64,000 nt of DNA. It comes from Aerococcus urinaehominis (lineage in GTDB: Bacteria; Bacillota; Bacilli; Lactobacillales; Aerococcaceae). Shown piece by piece: positions 37,938 to 46,294 of the stretch. Each line of letters opens with the position of its first letter. The first letter of the stretch is position 1. The DNA is taken from NCBI RefSeq assembly GCF_001543245.1, contig NZ_CP014163.1, forward strand, positions 1,470,387 through 1,534,386, in the 5' to 3' direction. The notes beneath the pieces are model-generated. The model did not search any database. It was not told the DNA's origin and worked only from the letters and a program-made list of their open reading frames with translations. A program made the translations under genes and the position numbers.

Positions 37938-39315
37938 AATAGTTGAAACAGTTCTCCGGGATGGCCACCAATCTTTGGCGGCGACTCGGATGTCGACTGA
38001 ACAGATGATACCTATTCTAGAGCAAATGGACCAGGCTGGTTACTATGCTTTGGAATGCTGGGGTGGGGCTACCTTTGATGCAGCCTTACGCTTTTTAAAC
38101 GAAGACCCTTGGGAGCGGCTACGCTTAATTCGTAAACATACCCCTAATACAAAATTACAAATGCTTTTGCGGGGCCAAAACCTGCTAGGCTATCGTAATT
38201 ATCCAGATGATGTGGTAGAGCGATTTATCCAAAAATCAATCGAAAATGGTATTGATATTATTCGGGTTTTTGACGCTCTTAATGACCTACGTAATTTAGA
38301 AACGGCTTTTGCTGCAACTAAAAAATATGGTGGTCACTTGCAAGCAACCATTTGCTTTACGACTTCAGAAGTGCATATTGATGACTATTTTGTGGATCTT
38401 GCAGTTAAAATGAGTCGTATGGGTGCTGATTCCATCTGCGTTAAAGATATGGCGGGTATTTTAACCCCGCAACGGGCCTATGACCTTGTCAGCAAAATCA
38501 AAGCAGTTGTCAGCTTACCACTTGAAGTCCATACTCATGCTACTGCAGGCACCGTTTCAATGACTTATCTAAAAGCAATTGAAGCTGGCTGTGATATTAT
38601 TGATACGGCTATTTCTCCATTTGCTGGTGGTACTAGCCAACCAGCGACTGAGAGCTTGCATGTGGCCCTGACCGAAATGGGTTACGATGATGGTTTGGAT
38701 ACCGATACGCTGGGTGAAATTGCAGATTACTTCAGTGGAATCCGCGATGATTTTAGGGCTGAAGGACTGATTAACCCACGGGTCATGGAAGTTGTTCCTG
38801 AAACCTTATTATATCAAGTGCCAGGCGGTATGTTATCTAACCTCTTGTCGCAATTAGACCAAGCGGGCCAGGCTGATAAGTTTACCGAAGTCCTTAAAGA
38901 GGTGCCGCGCGTCCGGGCTGACCTGGGTTATCCACCGCTAGTGACGCCATTATCACAGATGGTTGGTACCCAATCAGTTATGAATGTCCTGACTGGTGAA
39001 CGGTACAAGATGGTTCCTAATGAGATTAAGGATTATGTCAAAGGCTATTATGGTAAATCACCAGCGCCAATCAGTGCTGACATTCGCCAACAAATTATTG
39101 GTGATGAAGAGGTCATCACGCAAAGACCAGCTGACCTATTAGCACCTGGTTACGATAAGGCCAAGCAAGAACTTGGCGACCTAGCTGAATCAGCGGAAGA
39201 TGTTTTATCTTATATTGCTTTCCCACAACCAGCTTTGGACTTCCTTAATCGTCGCCGTGATCCATGGTATGATGTGCCTGTTCAAGAGGTTACGGTTACC
39301 TTGGATCCGCAATAA
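37921..39315 (+). CDS. oadA: Oxaloacetate decarboxylase alpha subunit (carboxyltransferase)
   Basis: Transfers the carboxyl of oxaloacetate to biotin on OadD. The 464-residue protein is a DRE-TIM-type barrel: ETVLRDGHQSLAATRM near residue 10 (metal Asp), ECWGGATFDAALRFL near 45, KDMAGILTP near 178 and HTHATAGT near 206 (metal His). The PYC_OADA-like region follows, and the protein stops before any biotin domain. Its start is inside citX. It ends the operon at a strong terminator. With OadB and OadD it converts the citrate-derived oxaloacetate to pyruvate while pumping Na+. Confidence 0.94.
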   Translation: MSKQIKIVETVLRDGHQSLAATRMSTEQMIPILEQMDQAGYYALECWGGATFDAALRFLNEDPWERLRLIRKHTPNTKLQMLLRGQNLLGYRNYPDDVVERFIQKSIENGIDIIRVFDALNDLRNLETAFAATKKYGGHLQATICFTTSEVHIDDYFVDLAVKMSRMGADSICVKDMAGILTPQRAYDLVSKIKAVVSLPLEVHTHATAGTVSMTYLKAIEAGCDIIDTAISPFAGGTSQPATESLHVALTEMGYDDGLDTDTLGEIADYFSGIRDDFRAEGLINPRVMEVVPETLLYQVPGGMLSNLLSQLDQAGQADKFTEVLKEVPRVRADLGYPPLVTPLSQMVGTQSVMNVLTGERYKMVPNEIKDYVKGYYGKSPAPISADIRQQIIGDEEVITQRPADLLAPGYDKAKQELGDLAESAEDVLSYIAFPQPALDFLNRRRDPWYDVPVQEVTVTLDPQ

Positions 39316-39372
39316 TGGCTGTTAGCTAAATAATTACCCCTTAAAAACTAAACTGATATGTTTAGGCTGGTA

Positions 39373-39408
39373 AAAACGTCCCTGCGTTTGCGCAGGGACG
39401 TTTTAATT
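39373..39408 (+). terminator. Terminator of the oad-citCX operon
   Basis: A perfect 14-bp stem, AAAACGTCCCTGCG / CGCAGGGACGTTTT, TTTG loop. Confidence 0.9.
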
Positions 39409-39476
39409 AACTATCGCTTTTTCTAGTAATTGTAATAAAACTTTTTTGACTAAACTTTCTTATCTTGCGTCAATCA

Positions 39477-39485
39477 TGTTATAAT
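39477..39485 (+). promoter_or_regulatory. Extended -10 promoter of mreCD
   Basis: TGTTATAAT is a consensus extended -10 about 27 bases before mreC. The -35 region is weak. Confidence 0.6.
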
Positions 39486-39511
39486 AGGTCATATTGTTTA
39501 GGAAAGGGTCG

Positions 39512-40405
39512 ATGATGGTGCGCCAGTTTTTAGCCAACCGAAAAATATTGGTTATACTTTTTAGTGTTATCACCTCTTTGAGTATGATTGCTTACTCAAT
39601 TTTTGGCCAGGGTGGCATGCCCACTCCGATACGTTGGGTCAACGATACGACTGCGATTGCAGCTCGGACGATTTCCCGACCAACCAATGCTTTGTTAGGG
39701 CTTTGGGATACTGTTGAGGATATTAAGAATGCTTATGTTGAAAATCAACATTTAAAAGAAAAGATTGGTGCCTTACAAAGCTTGCAGGCTCAAAATGCCC
39801 AATTAAAGGCTGAAAATGAAGAAATGGCTAATCTATTAGCTTTGGAACCGACCTTGGTAAACAAGACAGTGATTGCTGGTTCGGTTATTACCCGCACACC
39901 TAATAACTGGCTGGATTATTTAACCATCGACTTAGGGTCTAACCACCAAGTTGAAGAGGGCATGTCAGTGGTAGCTGATTCAGGAATGGTTGGCCGTATC
40001 GTTGAAGTCGCACCTAACTCAGCTAAAGTCCGATTGATGACAACTGATAATCCGCAATCAATGCAGGTGTCAGCTTCTATACAGTTAGATGGCCGTATTG
40101 TCCATGGTATTATTGAATCTTATGACCGGGCCAATAATGAGTTAATTATGACCCAAATTGACCGGGATGCGGATATTAAAAAGGGCAGTTTAGTTGTTTC
40201 TAATGGTCTGGGTGGCATTTCTCCAGAAGGCTTACCAATTGGACAAGTGGTGTCTGCCAAAGAAGATGAATTTGGTTTGGCCCAACAGGCTCGTATTAAG
40301 CCAGCTGCCGATTATTCAGATATTCGCAAGGTTTTTGTGGTCTTGGAGTCTAACCGCAACCAAGCTACTGGTGAAAATCCAGAGGAGGCTAGCGCAAATG
40401 ACTAG
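39512..40405 (+). CDS. mreC: Rod shape-determining protein MreC
   Basis: Cell-wall elongation scaffold outside the membrane. After a short cytoplasmic N-terminus there is one transmembrane helix (about residues 9-30), a coiled coil (about 65-105, LKEKIGALQSLQAQNAQLKAE) and the beta-barrel MreC domain (about 115-285, GSVITRTPNNWLDYLTIDLG). The longer frame from TTG 39494 reads through the ribosome binding site (AGGAAAGGG), so ATG 39512 or 39515 is preferred. MreB is not adjacent. It overlaps mreD by eight bases. In Bacillus mreBCD lies just before rplU, as here apart from the inserted transporter genes. Confidence 0.92.
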   Translation: MMVRQFLANRKILVILFSVITSLSMIAYSIFGQGGMPTPIRWVNDTTAIAARTISRPTNALLGLWDTVEDIKNAYVENQHLKEKIGALQSLQAQNAQLKAENEEMANLLALEPTLVNKTVIAGSVITRTPNNWLDYLTIDLGSNHQVEEGMSVVADSGMVGRIVEVAPNSAKVRLMTTDNPQSMQVSASIQLDGRIVHGIIESYDRANNELIMTQIDRDADIKKGSLVVSNGLGGISPEGLPIGQVVSAKEDEFGLAQQARIKPAADYSDIRKVFVVLESNRNQATGENPEEASAND

Positions 40406-40916
40406 TTGGTTACGTCGGATTTTTCTGCCTTTTTTGCTACTGTTAGCCATGTTAATTGTGGATGGTGTGGCAGCTAATGTCTTACAAGTGATGCTTCACC
40501 ATGTATCTTATCTAGTAGTACCAGCTTTTTGCTTAATTACCTTTATTATATTAGCCATCTATACAGAAAGTGATAATTTGTATTATATGGCATTAATTAT
40601 TGGTTTTTTGTATGATGCCTATTACGCGGGTATCTTAGGAATCAATCTCTTTATTTTCCCGGTCTTTATTTACCTGGCCCGTTATATTTTTCAACGCTTA
40701 CCACGCAACTTCTTTTCAGTATGGTTAATGACATTATTACTATATTTAAGCTATCAGCTCTTAATCTTTGCGATTTACCGCTTGCTTAACTTTCAGGCTG
40801 ATCAATTTGCCCACTACTTATTAACCTATCTTTTCCCATCCGTGTTATTCAATGCCTTAATTATTTTTATCTTGCATTGGAGTCTGGAAAAGTTTGCTAG
40901 TTGGATTCAATCTTAA
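40398..40916 (+). CDS. mreD: Rod shape-determining protein MreD
   Basis: A 172-residue protein with five to six transmembrane helices (for example LPFLLLLAMLIVDGVAANVL, LVVPAFCLITFIILAIY, NFFSVWLMTLLLYLSYQLLIF). It works with MreC in the elongation complex. The ATG at 40398 overlaps the end of mreC and follows AGGAGG by 9 bases; the frame is open further upstream inside mreC, but that part is a shadow. No terminator is evident before the next promoter at 40923. Confidence 0.85.
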   Translation: MTSWLRRIFLPFLLLLAMLIVDGVAANVLQVMLHHVSYLVVPAFCLITFIILAIYTESDNLYYMALIIGFLYDAYYAGILGINLFIFPVFIYLARYIFQRLPRNFFSVWLMTLLLYLSYQLLIFAIYRLLNFQADQFAHYLLTYLFPSVLFNALIIFILHWSLEKFASWIQS

Positions 40917-40922
40917 AAAGGC

Positions 40923-40951
40923 TTGCAAAAAAATTAAGACTTGTTTATAAT
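40923..40951 (+). promoter_or_regulatory. Promoter of the T-box/ABC transporter operon
   Basis: TTGCAA, 17-base spacer, TATAAT. It places the transcript start near 40958, ahead of the T-box leader. Confidence 0.8.
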
Positions 40952-40957
40952 ATGATT

Positions 40958-41210
40958 AATATTTACAAAGCTTCGAATGGAAGAGGTTGTTTGTCGCTTA
41001 TCTTAGAGAGCCTGGTAGCTGAGAACAGGTATAAGCAGAACATCTACACACCCATGAGCTGGTCACCTAAATGTGATACCGGGTAATGCCGTTAACCATG
41101 CTGTCAATTGTTGACACACTGAGGCGATAAGTGTGAGCTTATCGTGAAAAAAGGTGGCACCACATTATTATGTTTCTAATGTCCTTTCGTTTTTACGAAA
41201 GGACTTTTTT
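40958..41210 (+). promoter_or_regulatory. T-box leader (tRNA-sensing riboswitch) of the amino-acid ABC transporter
   Basis: T-box landmarks: an AGCTT/AGCT-closed Stem I with K-turn bases (CGAATGG ... CCATGAGCT), the AGAGAGCCTGG apical segment, a CGATAAG/CTTATCG stem (41125-41144), the T-box AAGGTGGCACCAC (41151-41163) and a terminator GTCCTTTCGT/ACGAAAGGAC with six T (41181-41210). The variable base of TGGN is C, which predicts a tRNA with G73. The specifier codon is unclear: AAC at 41039-41041 (Asn, suits G73) or TAC/CAC at about 41045-41049. It covers the 300-base gap after mreD. Confidence 0.85.
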
Positions 41211-41242
41211 ATTTATTATTTTACAGAAAAGGGGTGAGTGTG

Positions 41243-42712
41243 ATGACTCAACAAAAAATAGGGCAACGATTTATCGTCGCCCTGATGTCATTCGTGTTAG
41301 TACTTGGTAAATTGGTGGTGGGAAGCCATCATCTCGTATATGCAGATGAGGCTTTTAAAAATGATCCAACCTATGGCCAATCTTATGTAGTAGGGCTAGA
41401 TGATACCTTCGCACCCATGGGTTTTCGTGATGGTAATGGTGAATTAGTCGGTTTTGATATAGACTTGGCTAATGAAATTGCTGCTATGTATGACTGGGAT
41501 TTAACCTTCCAACCAATTGATTGGGGCCTCAAGGAGACAGAGTTAAATTCAGGTAATATCGACATGATTTGGAATGGCTACGGCATCACACCAGAGCGGG
41601 AAGATAAGGTACTCTTCTCAGACCCTTATATTGAATCAGGACAGCTGGTGATTTCTAAAGCAGGATCAGGTATTGAGGAACTAGAAGATTTAGCTGGCAA
41701 GTCGATGGCCACCCAGTCTGGCTCAACAGCTTTGGAGTTTATGCAGAACTGGCCTAACAATCTTTTCCATCGTCTTGATGGCCCTCCGGTGTTATATCCT
41801 TCATATAACCAAGTTTTTGGTGATTTAGATGCTGGCCGGGTGGATGCTGCTTATGCTGGTTCGGTTTATGCCCTTTATGTGCTCAACCAAAAAGGGCTGG
41901 AAAACTATACAACCTTTATTGATGAGACCTCTATCGAGCCTATGGGCGTAGGCCTGCGCAAGGGAGATACTGATTTGAAAGCAGCCATTGATCGCGGGAT
42001 GGCAACCCTTAAGGAAGATGGCCGCTACGATAAGATTTATGCGAAGTGGTTCGGGGAAAATAACCAGGCTAAGGATCGGTCGATTATAAAAGAAATTATG
42101 CCATCCTTATTAAATGGTTTGAAGTTGACCGTCTTAATCTTCGTGGTGGTCCTCCTCCTATCTATTCCATTAGGCTTTATTATCGCCATCTTTAGGGTAT
42201 TTGGTCCTAAATGGTTGCAAGCGATTATTGAAATGTATGTATTTATCATGCGTGGTAGTCCGTTAATGTTACAGTTGATGGTGGTTTTCTTTGGTTTACC
42301 TTTTATCGGTGTGACCATGGACCGCTTGCCAGCAGCGCTTTTTGCCTTCGTTATTAATTACGCGGCTTACTTCACTGAAATTTTCCGTGGTGGGATTGCC
42401 TCGGTTCCAAAGGGACAATTCGAGTCTATTTCCGTATTAGGTATAGGCCGTTTACGGGGCTTCCGGCGGATTATTCTGCCGCAAGTGATGCGGATTGTTA
42501 TGCCATCGGTAGGTAATGAGGTCGTTGCGCTAGTTAAAGATACTTCATTAGTATATGTCATCGGTTTAGGTGAATTGCTACGAGCAGGTTCAATTGCGGC
42601 TAATAACTATGCCTCGCTGCTACCTTATTTAGCAGTAGGTGTAATTTATCTGATAATGACAGCAATTGTGACCTTATTCTTGAAACAAATCGAAAGTAAA
42701 ACAGAATGGTAG
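41243..42712 (+). CDS. Amino-acid ABC transporter, substrate-binding protein fused to permease
   Basis: A two-part importer subunit. Residues 1-35 are a signal/anchor (FIVALMSFVLVLGKLVV), about 45-270 a family 3 solute-binding domain (PMGFRDGNGELVGFDIDLAN, DMIWNGYGITPEREDKV), and about 280-489 a HisM/GlnP-type permease with five helices and the EAA-like SVLGIGRLRGFRRIILPQ loop. Polar amino acid uptake is expected. The GTG at 41234 overlaps the ribosome binding site (AAAAGGGG), so ATG 41243 is preferred. The T-box upstream ties expression to uncharged tRNA, so the substrate is probably the cognate amino acid; which one is undecided. Confidence 0.88.
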   Translation: MTQQKIGQRFIVALMSFVLVLGKLVVGSHHLVYADEAFKNDPTYGQSYVVGLDDTFAPMGFRDGNGELVGFDIDLANEIAAMYDWDLTFQPIDWGLKETELNSGNIDMIWNGYGITPEREDKVLFSDPYIESGQLVISKAGSGIEELEDLAGKSMATQSGSTALEFMQNWPNNLFHRLDGPPVLYPSYNQVFGDLDAGRVDAAYAGSVYALYVLNQKGLENYTTFIDETSIEPMGVGLRKGDTDLKAAIDRGMATLKEDGRYDKIYAKWFGENNQAKDRSIIKEIMPSLLNGLKLTVLIFVVVLLLSIPLGFIIAIFRVFGPKWLQAIIEMYVFIMRGSPLMLQLMVVFFGLPFIGVTMDRLPAALFAFVINYAAYFTEIFRGGIASVPKGQFESISVLGIGRLRGFRRIILPQVMRIVMPSVGNEVVALVKDTSLVYVIGLGELLRAGSIAANNYASLLPYLAVGVIYLIMTAIVTLFLKQIESKTEW

Positions 42713-42721
42713 GTGGTTAGT

Positions 42722-43393
42722 ATGACTTTAACAGTAACTGGCCTATGCAAGGCCTACAACGGTAACCAAGTGATTAGAGACGTCGATTTTTCAATTGCGC
42801 CCGGCGAAATTGTAATATTACTAGGGAAATCAGGAACTGGAAAGACGACCTTTATGCGTCTGCTTAACAATCTAGAGGAAGCGGACCGCGGCACCATTAA
42901 AATTAATGACGATATCCTCTGCCAAGATAACGGTAAAGAGGCAGTCTATACAGACCGTAACAGTCAGCGCCGCTACCAGAACCAATTAGGAATGGTTTTT
43001 CAAGACTATCAACTTTTCCCCAACTTTTCGGTATTAGAAAATTTACTTGAAGCACCTCTGGCCCAAGAGCTAGCTGATAAAGCAAGCCTGACTGACCAGG
43101 CCTTAACCCTATTAGCTGGTATGGGCCTGGCTGATAAGGCTGATGTCATGCCATCTACCTTGTCTGGGGGCCAAAAGCAGCGGGTGGCCATTGCTCGGGC
43201 TATGATGCTTAGTCCCGATGTGATTTGTTTTGATGAGCCAACTTCAGCCCTAGACCGGCAATCTGCCGACCAGGTTGGTGAATTAATTAAAGATATCGCT
43301 AGCCAAGGTAAGGGTATCTTGATCGTGACCCATGATACTAGCTTTGGTGAAAGCTATGGTAGTCGCATTATTTCATCTGAATCATTTTTATAA
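42722..43393 (+). CDS. Amino-acid ABC transporter ATP-binding protein
   Basis: A 223-residue ATPase of the polar amino acid transporter family. Walker A GKSGTGKT near residue 36, Q-loop VFQDYQLFPNFSV near 97, signature LSGGQKQRVAIARA near 147, Walker B VICFDEPTSALD near 170 and the H-loop IVTHD near 204. The in-frame GTG at 42713 is inside the ribosome binding site (AGGTGG), so ATG 42722 is chosen. It directly follows the fused receptor-permease gene and completes a two-gene transporter. Confidence 0.93.
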   Translation: MTLTVTGLCKAYNGNQVIRDVDFSIAPGEIVILLGKSGTGKTTFMRLLNNLEEADRGTIKINDDILCQDNGKEAVYTDRNSQRRYQNQLGMVFQDYQLFPNFSVLENLLEAPLAQELADKASLTDQALTLLAGMGLADKADVMPSTLSGGQKQRVAIARAMMLSPDVICFDEPTSALDRQSADQVGELIKDIASQGKGILIVTHDTSFGESYGSRIISSESFL

Positions 43394-43394
43394 T

Positions 43395-43425
43395 AAAAAG
43401 CTAGTCCGAGTGGGGCTAGCTTTTT
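43395..43425. terminator. Bidirectional terminator between ABC and Mga-like genes
   Basis: An inverted repeat AAAAAGCTAGTCC / GGGCTAGCTTTTT lies between the convergent genes. Confidence 0.85.
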
Positions 43426-43431
43426 AAATTA

Positions 43432-44913
43432 CTATTTCAATTTTGCTTGGTTCCTGACTGCAAGGATAGCGGCCATAATTTGATTTATTTCGTTATAGGT
43501 AATAGTTTCTCTGATGGAAATATAGTGGACATGGTCAGCAACTTGAACTGAACTGGCTGATATAATAATATCGGCATCAATGGTTACCATCTGGTCTTGT
43601 CCATAGTGGAGCTGGTTGGGCGTCACAAATTCTATGGCTTGACCAAACCAGTAATTCAGATTTTCCTTAATAATATGGATATGAGCTAGGCGAGCGATAT
43701 TGATAATGGCAATTTTAACTTTAGGAAGTTGGGCTTGGATTTGATAAAAGAAATCTTCCCAAACTGTGGCAGCTGAACTCACAATAATTTGGTGGAGGGC
43801 CCGATCTATGCGGAAAAGATTACGCTTACTAGCAGGAACATTTTGGTAGCTAGTAATTAATAAATCAATAACTTTAGGATAATGTTGGCGCAGATCGCTA
43901 ATGATTATTGCGCTGTGGTTATGCAGGATATACTTGCGGTTGCCAGGATTGGTATTTAGAAAATAAGAATTATGCATTTCTAAGATCACTAGATCTCGAT
44001 TGGCTAGGGTCATGTTGAATTCTTGGCACACCAAATCCATTTGTTGTACGAACATGGCATTGAGTTGGCTATAGTAGTTATTTTGAGGCAGTTTTTCATG
44101 CATTTCAGCAATCGTATAATAAAAATCTCGGGCAACATGCCTGCCAAAAATTTGCTTGGCTAAAGCAGGAGTCATAGCTTGACCAAAGAATTGTTGGAGG
44201 CGGTCTAATACTTGGGGACTAAGTTGTTCAATCACTTGTTCCGCCTTATCGGTAAAATCTTCAGTTAAATGACCAGCCTGGTAACGAAAGAAGTTGACCG
44301 CTATATAAAAGCGCAGATGGCGGTAATCGATAAAGTAGTCATTATAGTTAATTTCTAGGGCTACGTCTTGAATAAGGTCATCAAAATCCTGTAAGTTAAA
44401 AGTAAAGGGCCAATTACTTCCTTCATACTTTTCCATAAAATAATGGGTATAAAAATAACGAATATCAGCTTCTCTACCCTCAAGGCGGTAGGGGCTACGT
44501 GAGATTGTAATTGAAAAGTTTGCTTGCAAGACAGATCTAATCTGACTGAGGGTACGCTGGATGGAAGAACGACTAATCGTCATTTGTTTTTCTAAATCAT
44601 TGATACTACAAGCTTCGTTAAAAAATATATATTCAATCAACTGGTAAGCAGTTGATTGGGCATAGAGGTCATGGAAAAAGGAATCTATATTAATGCCTTC
44701 TTGAAATAGAAGCTCTAAGCTTTGGTCAGGTCGAGCTTGGATAGTTAGGTAGGTATAACGATTATTAGTCTCTGTAATTAACTCACTCACTGTGCGCTCA
44801 GATAAATTCATTTCCTGAGCAAGATAGCTTAGGTCCAAAGGTTGCTGGTTGTAATAAAATAGCGTAATTAAGGATAAGTGTCTTTGGTCTTGAAGCTTTA
44901 GTAGTTCGTGCAT
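43432..44913 (-). CDS. Mga/AtxA-like transcriptional regulator
   Basis: A 493-residue regulator. Two N-terminal helix-turn-helix units are visible, near residues 10-60 (LDLSYLAQEMNLSERTVSELI) and 85-135 (SINDLEKQMTISRSSIQRTL), followed by a long helical region resembling PRD-like domains and a C-terminal EIIB-like alpha/beta part (VKIAIINIARLAHIHII). This layout is that of Mga of streptococci and AtxA of Bacillus anthracis. The longer frame to 44961 has no ribosome binding site at its start; ATG at 44913 follows a G-rich GGGGG element. Target genes are unknown. It converges on the ABC operon. Confidence 0.75.
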   Translation of the reverse strand: MHELLKLQDQRHLSLITLFYYNQQPLDLSYLAQEMNLSERTVSELITETNNRYTYLTIQARPDQSLELLFQEGINIDSFFHDLYAQSTAYQLIEYIFFNEACSINDLEKQMTISRSSIQRTLSQIRSVLQANFSITISRSPYRLEGREADIRYFYTHYFMEKYEGSNWPFTFNLQDFDDLIQDVALEINYNDYFIDYRHLRFYIAVNFFRYQAGHLTEDFTDKAEQVIEQLSPQVLDRLQQFFGQAMTPALAKQIFGRHVARDFYYTIAEMHEKLPQNNYYSQLNAMFVQQMDLVCQEFNMTLANRDLVILEMHNSYFLNTNPGNRKYILHNHSAIIISDLRQHYPKVIDLLITSYQNVPASKRNLFRIDRALHQIIVSSAATVWEDFFYQIQAQLPKVKIAIINIARLAHIHIIKENLNYWFGQAIEFVTPNQLHYGQDQMVTIDADIIISASSVQVADHVHYISIRETITYNEINQIMAAILAVRNQAKLK

Positions 44914-45015
44914 CCCAATACCCCCAAATAATGAACGATAATGGTTTTTATTATAGCACATCTAACTGCTTAATTAGCCACAGCCACTGATAGTAAAAAA
45001 GCAAGGATAAAAACC

Positions 45016-45044
45016 TTGACCAGATGGTGTCGTTTTGTTATTAT
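45016..45044 (+). promoter_or_regulatory. Promoter of rplU-prp-rpmA
   Basis: TTGACC, 17-base spacer, TATTAT, with an extended -10 TG at 45036-45037. Confidence 0.8.
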
Positions 45045-45057
45045 ATCAATGTTGTTC

Positions 45058-45135
45058 TGTGCACCGCAGCTACAACCGCTCGGACTTAAGTCTTAAAACC
45101 CGATTTGGGTACTTAAGCTGGCGAGTCTAAGAAAA
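45058..45135 (+). promoter_or_regulatory. Ribosomal protein L21 leader
   Basis: The 5' UTR holds CGCTCGGACTTAAG (45078-45091) and CTTAAGCTGGCGAGTC (about 45112-45127), which pair around an AAACCC-GATTT-GGGT inner hairpin. This form and its place before rplU match the L21 leader of Firmicutes, a presumed autoregulatory site. Confidence 0.75.
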
Positions 45136-45152
45136 AAGAAAGGGGTGCGACA

Positions 45153-45461
45153 ATGTACGCAATTATCCAAACAGGTGGTAAACAAGTAAAAGTTGAAGAG
45201 GGCCAAGCAATCTATATTGAAAAATTAGAAGCTGAAGCCGGTGAAAAGGTTACTTTTGACCAAGTTGTATTTGTAGGTGGCGACCAAGTTAAGGTGGGAA
45301 CACCTTTTGTTGAGGGCGCAACTGTAGAAGCGACTGTGGAAAAACAAGGTAAACAAAAGAAAGTAACAACTTTCAAATACTTGAAGAAAAAAGACTCTCA
45401 CCGCAAGCAAGGTCATCGTCAACCTTATACAAAAGTTGTTATTGATGCCATTAACGCCTAG
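45153..45461 (+). CDS. rplU: 50S ribosomal protein L21
   Basis: 102 residues beginning [18 protein letters not shown] and ending with the [19 protein letters not shown] block, the full L21 signature. It is the first gene of the conserved rplU-prp-rpmA unit, behind the L21 leader. Ribosome binding site AAAGGGGTG precedes ATG. Confidence 0.97.
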   Translation: MYAIIQTGGKQVKVEEGQAIYIEKLEAEAGEKVTFDQVVFVGGDQVKVGTPFVEGATVEATVEKQGKQKKVTTFKYLKKKDSHRKQGHRQPYTKVVIDAINA

Positions 45462-45463
45462 TT

Positions 45464-45808
45464 ATGATTAATGTCCATTTTTATAAAAAGGGACAGCAAT
45501 TCGTAGCTTTAGAGATGTCTGGCCATGCTGAATCTGGTCCTTATGGGCAAGACCTAGTATGCGCTGGTGTTTCGGCTTTAACAATTGCCATGGTTAATAA
45601 CCTTAAGCGCATGAGCCAGCTGGAGCCAATTGTGGAAGCAGACCAAGAGCAAGGGGGTTATCTCTATGTTAGCCTACCGGAAAACTTGTCTCTTGACCAA
45701 AAAGAGATTAGTCAGCTCTTGTTCCAACAACTCTTTTTAGCACTAGCTGATGATATGCAGGCAAGCTACGGCGACTTTATTCAGGTTAAAGAAAAAAATA
45801 TAAATTAG
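45464..45808 (+). CDS. prp: Ribosomal-processing cysteine protease Prp
   Basis: Cleaves the N-terminal extension of L27 in Firmicutes. The 114-residue protein has the catalytic His in [12 protein letters not shown] (H21) and Cys in [10 protein letters not shown] (C33). It starts two bases after the rplU stop with little room for a separate ribosome binding site, so translation is coupled. Its substrate, L27 with the LQFFA cleavage sequence, is the next gene. Confidence 0.92.
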   Translation: MINVHFYKKGQQFVALEMSGHAESGPYGQDLVCAGVSALTIAMVNNLKRMSQLEPIVEADQEQGGYLYVSLPENLSLDQKEISQLLFQQLFLALADDMQASYGDFIQVKEKNIN

Positions 45809-45821
45809 GGAGGCAAACTTA

Positions 45822-46112
45822 ATGTTACAAATGAATTTACAATTCTTCGCGACTAAAAAAGGTGGCGGTTCTACAGCCAACGGTCGTGATTCACAAGCTA
45901 AACGTTTAGGCGCTAAACGTGCTGATGGTCAAGAAGTTTCTGGTGGTTCAATTTTATACCGTCAACGTGGTACTAAAATCCATCCAGGTGTTAACGTTGG
46001 CCGTGGTGGCGACGATACATTATTCGCTTTAGTTGATGGCGTGGTACGTTTTGAACGTAAGGGCCGCGATCAAAAACAAGTTTCTGTATACCCAGTTGGC
46101 GCAGAAGCATAA
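45822..46112 (+). CDS. rpmA: 50S ribosomal protein L27 with cleavable N-terminus
   Basis: 96 residues. The N-terminus [17 protein letters not shown] carries the extension that Prp removes, with the cut expected between FF and A, giving a mature ATKKGGGS start that reaches the peptidyl transferase centre. The core [18 protein letters not shown] is typical. Ribosome binding site GGGAGGCAAAC precedes ATG. The obg gene that follows rpmA in Bacillus is not here; a methyltransferase is next. Confidence 0.97.
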   Translation: MLQMNLQFFATKKGGGSTANGRDSQAKRLGAKRADGQEVSGGSILYRQRGTKIHPGVNVGRGGDDTLFALVDGVVRFERKGRDQKQVSVYPVGAEA

Positions 46113-46178
46113 GCTATTATATCAAGCTTTTGAGCCTTGCTCCGTACCCTATGGAGAAAGTATGGAGAAAATTTTATT

Positions 46179-46216
46179 AAAGTGCGATGTTTAAATTAAG
46201 CATCGCGCTTTTTTTG
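46179..46216 (+). terminator. Terminator after rpmA
   Basis: Stem AAAGTGCGATGTTT / AAGCATCGCGCTTT (two wobbles) with an AAATT loop and a T tract. Confidence 0.88.
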
Positions 46217-46294
46217 TGTACAAGTAATCAGAATTTGTGCTGGACAAGTGGTCCTATGTTAAAATTAATGGAAAAGTAAGATTGAGGTGACTTC

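Noticed and set aside
27174-39408. Citrate locus as an integrative element or prophage
   Set aside because: No integrase, excisionase, relaxase or flanking att-like repeat of the last tRNA was found at the far end near 39,400.
40194-40397. N-terminal extension of mreD
   Set aside because: The extra residues are encoded in the mreC frame shadow; the ATG at 40398 has a good ribosome binding site and gives a normal MreD.
40901-41086. A 61-codon frame after mreD
   Set aside because: It lies in the T-box leader and has no similarity to known proteins.
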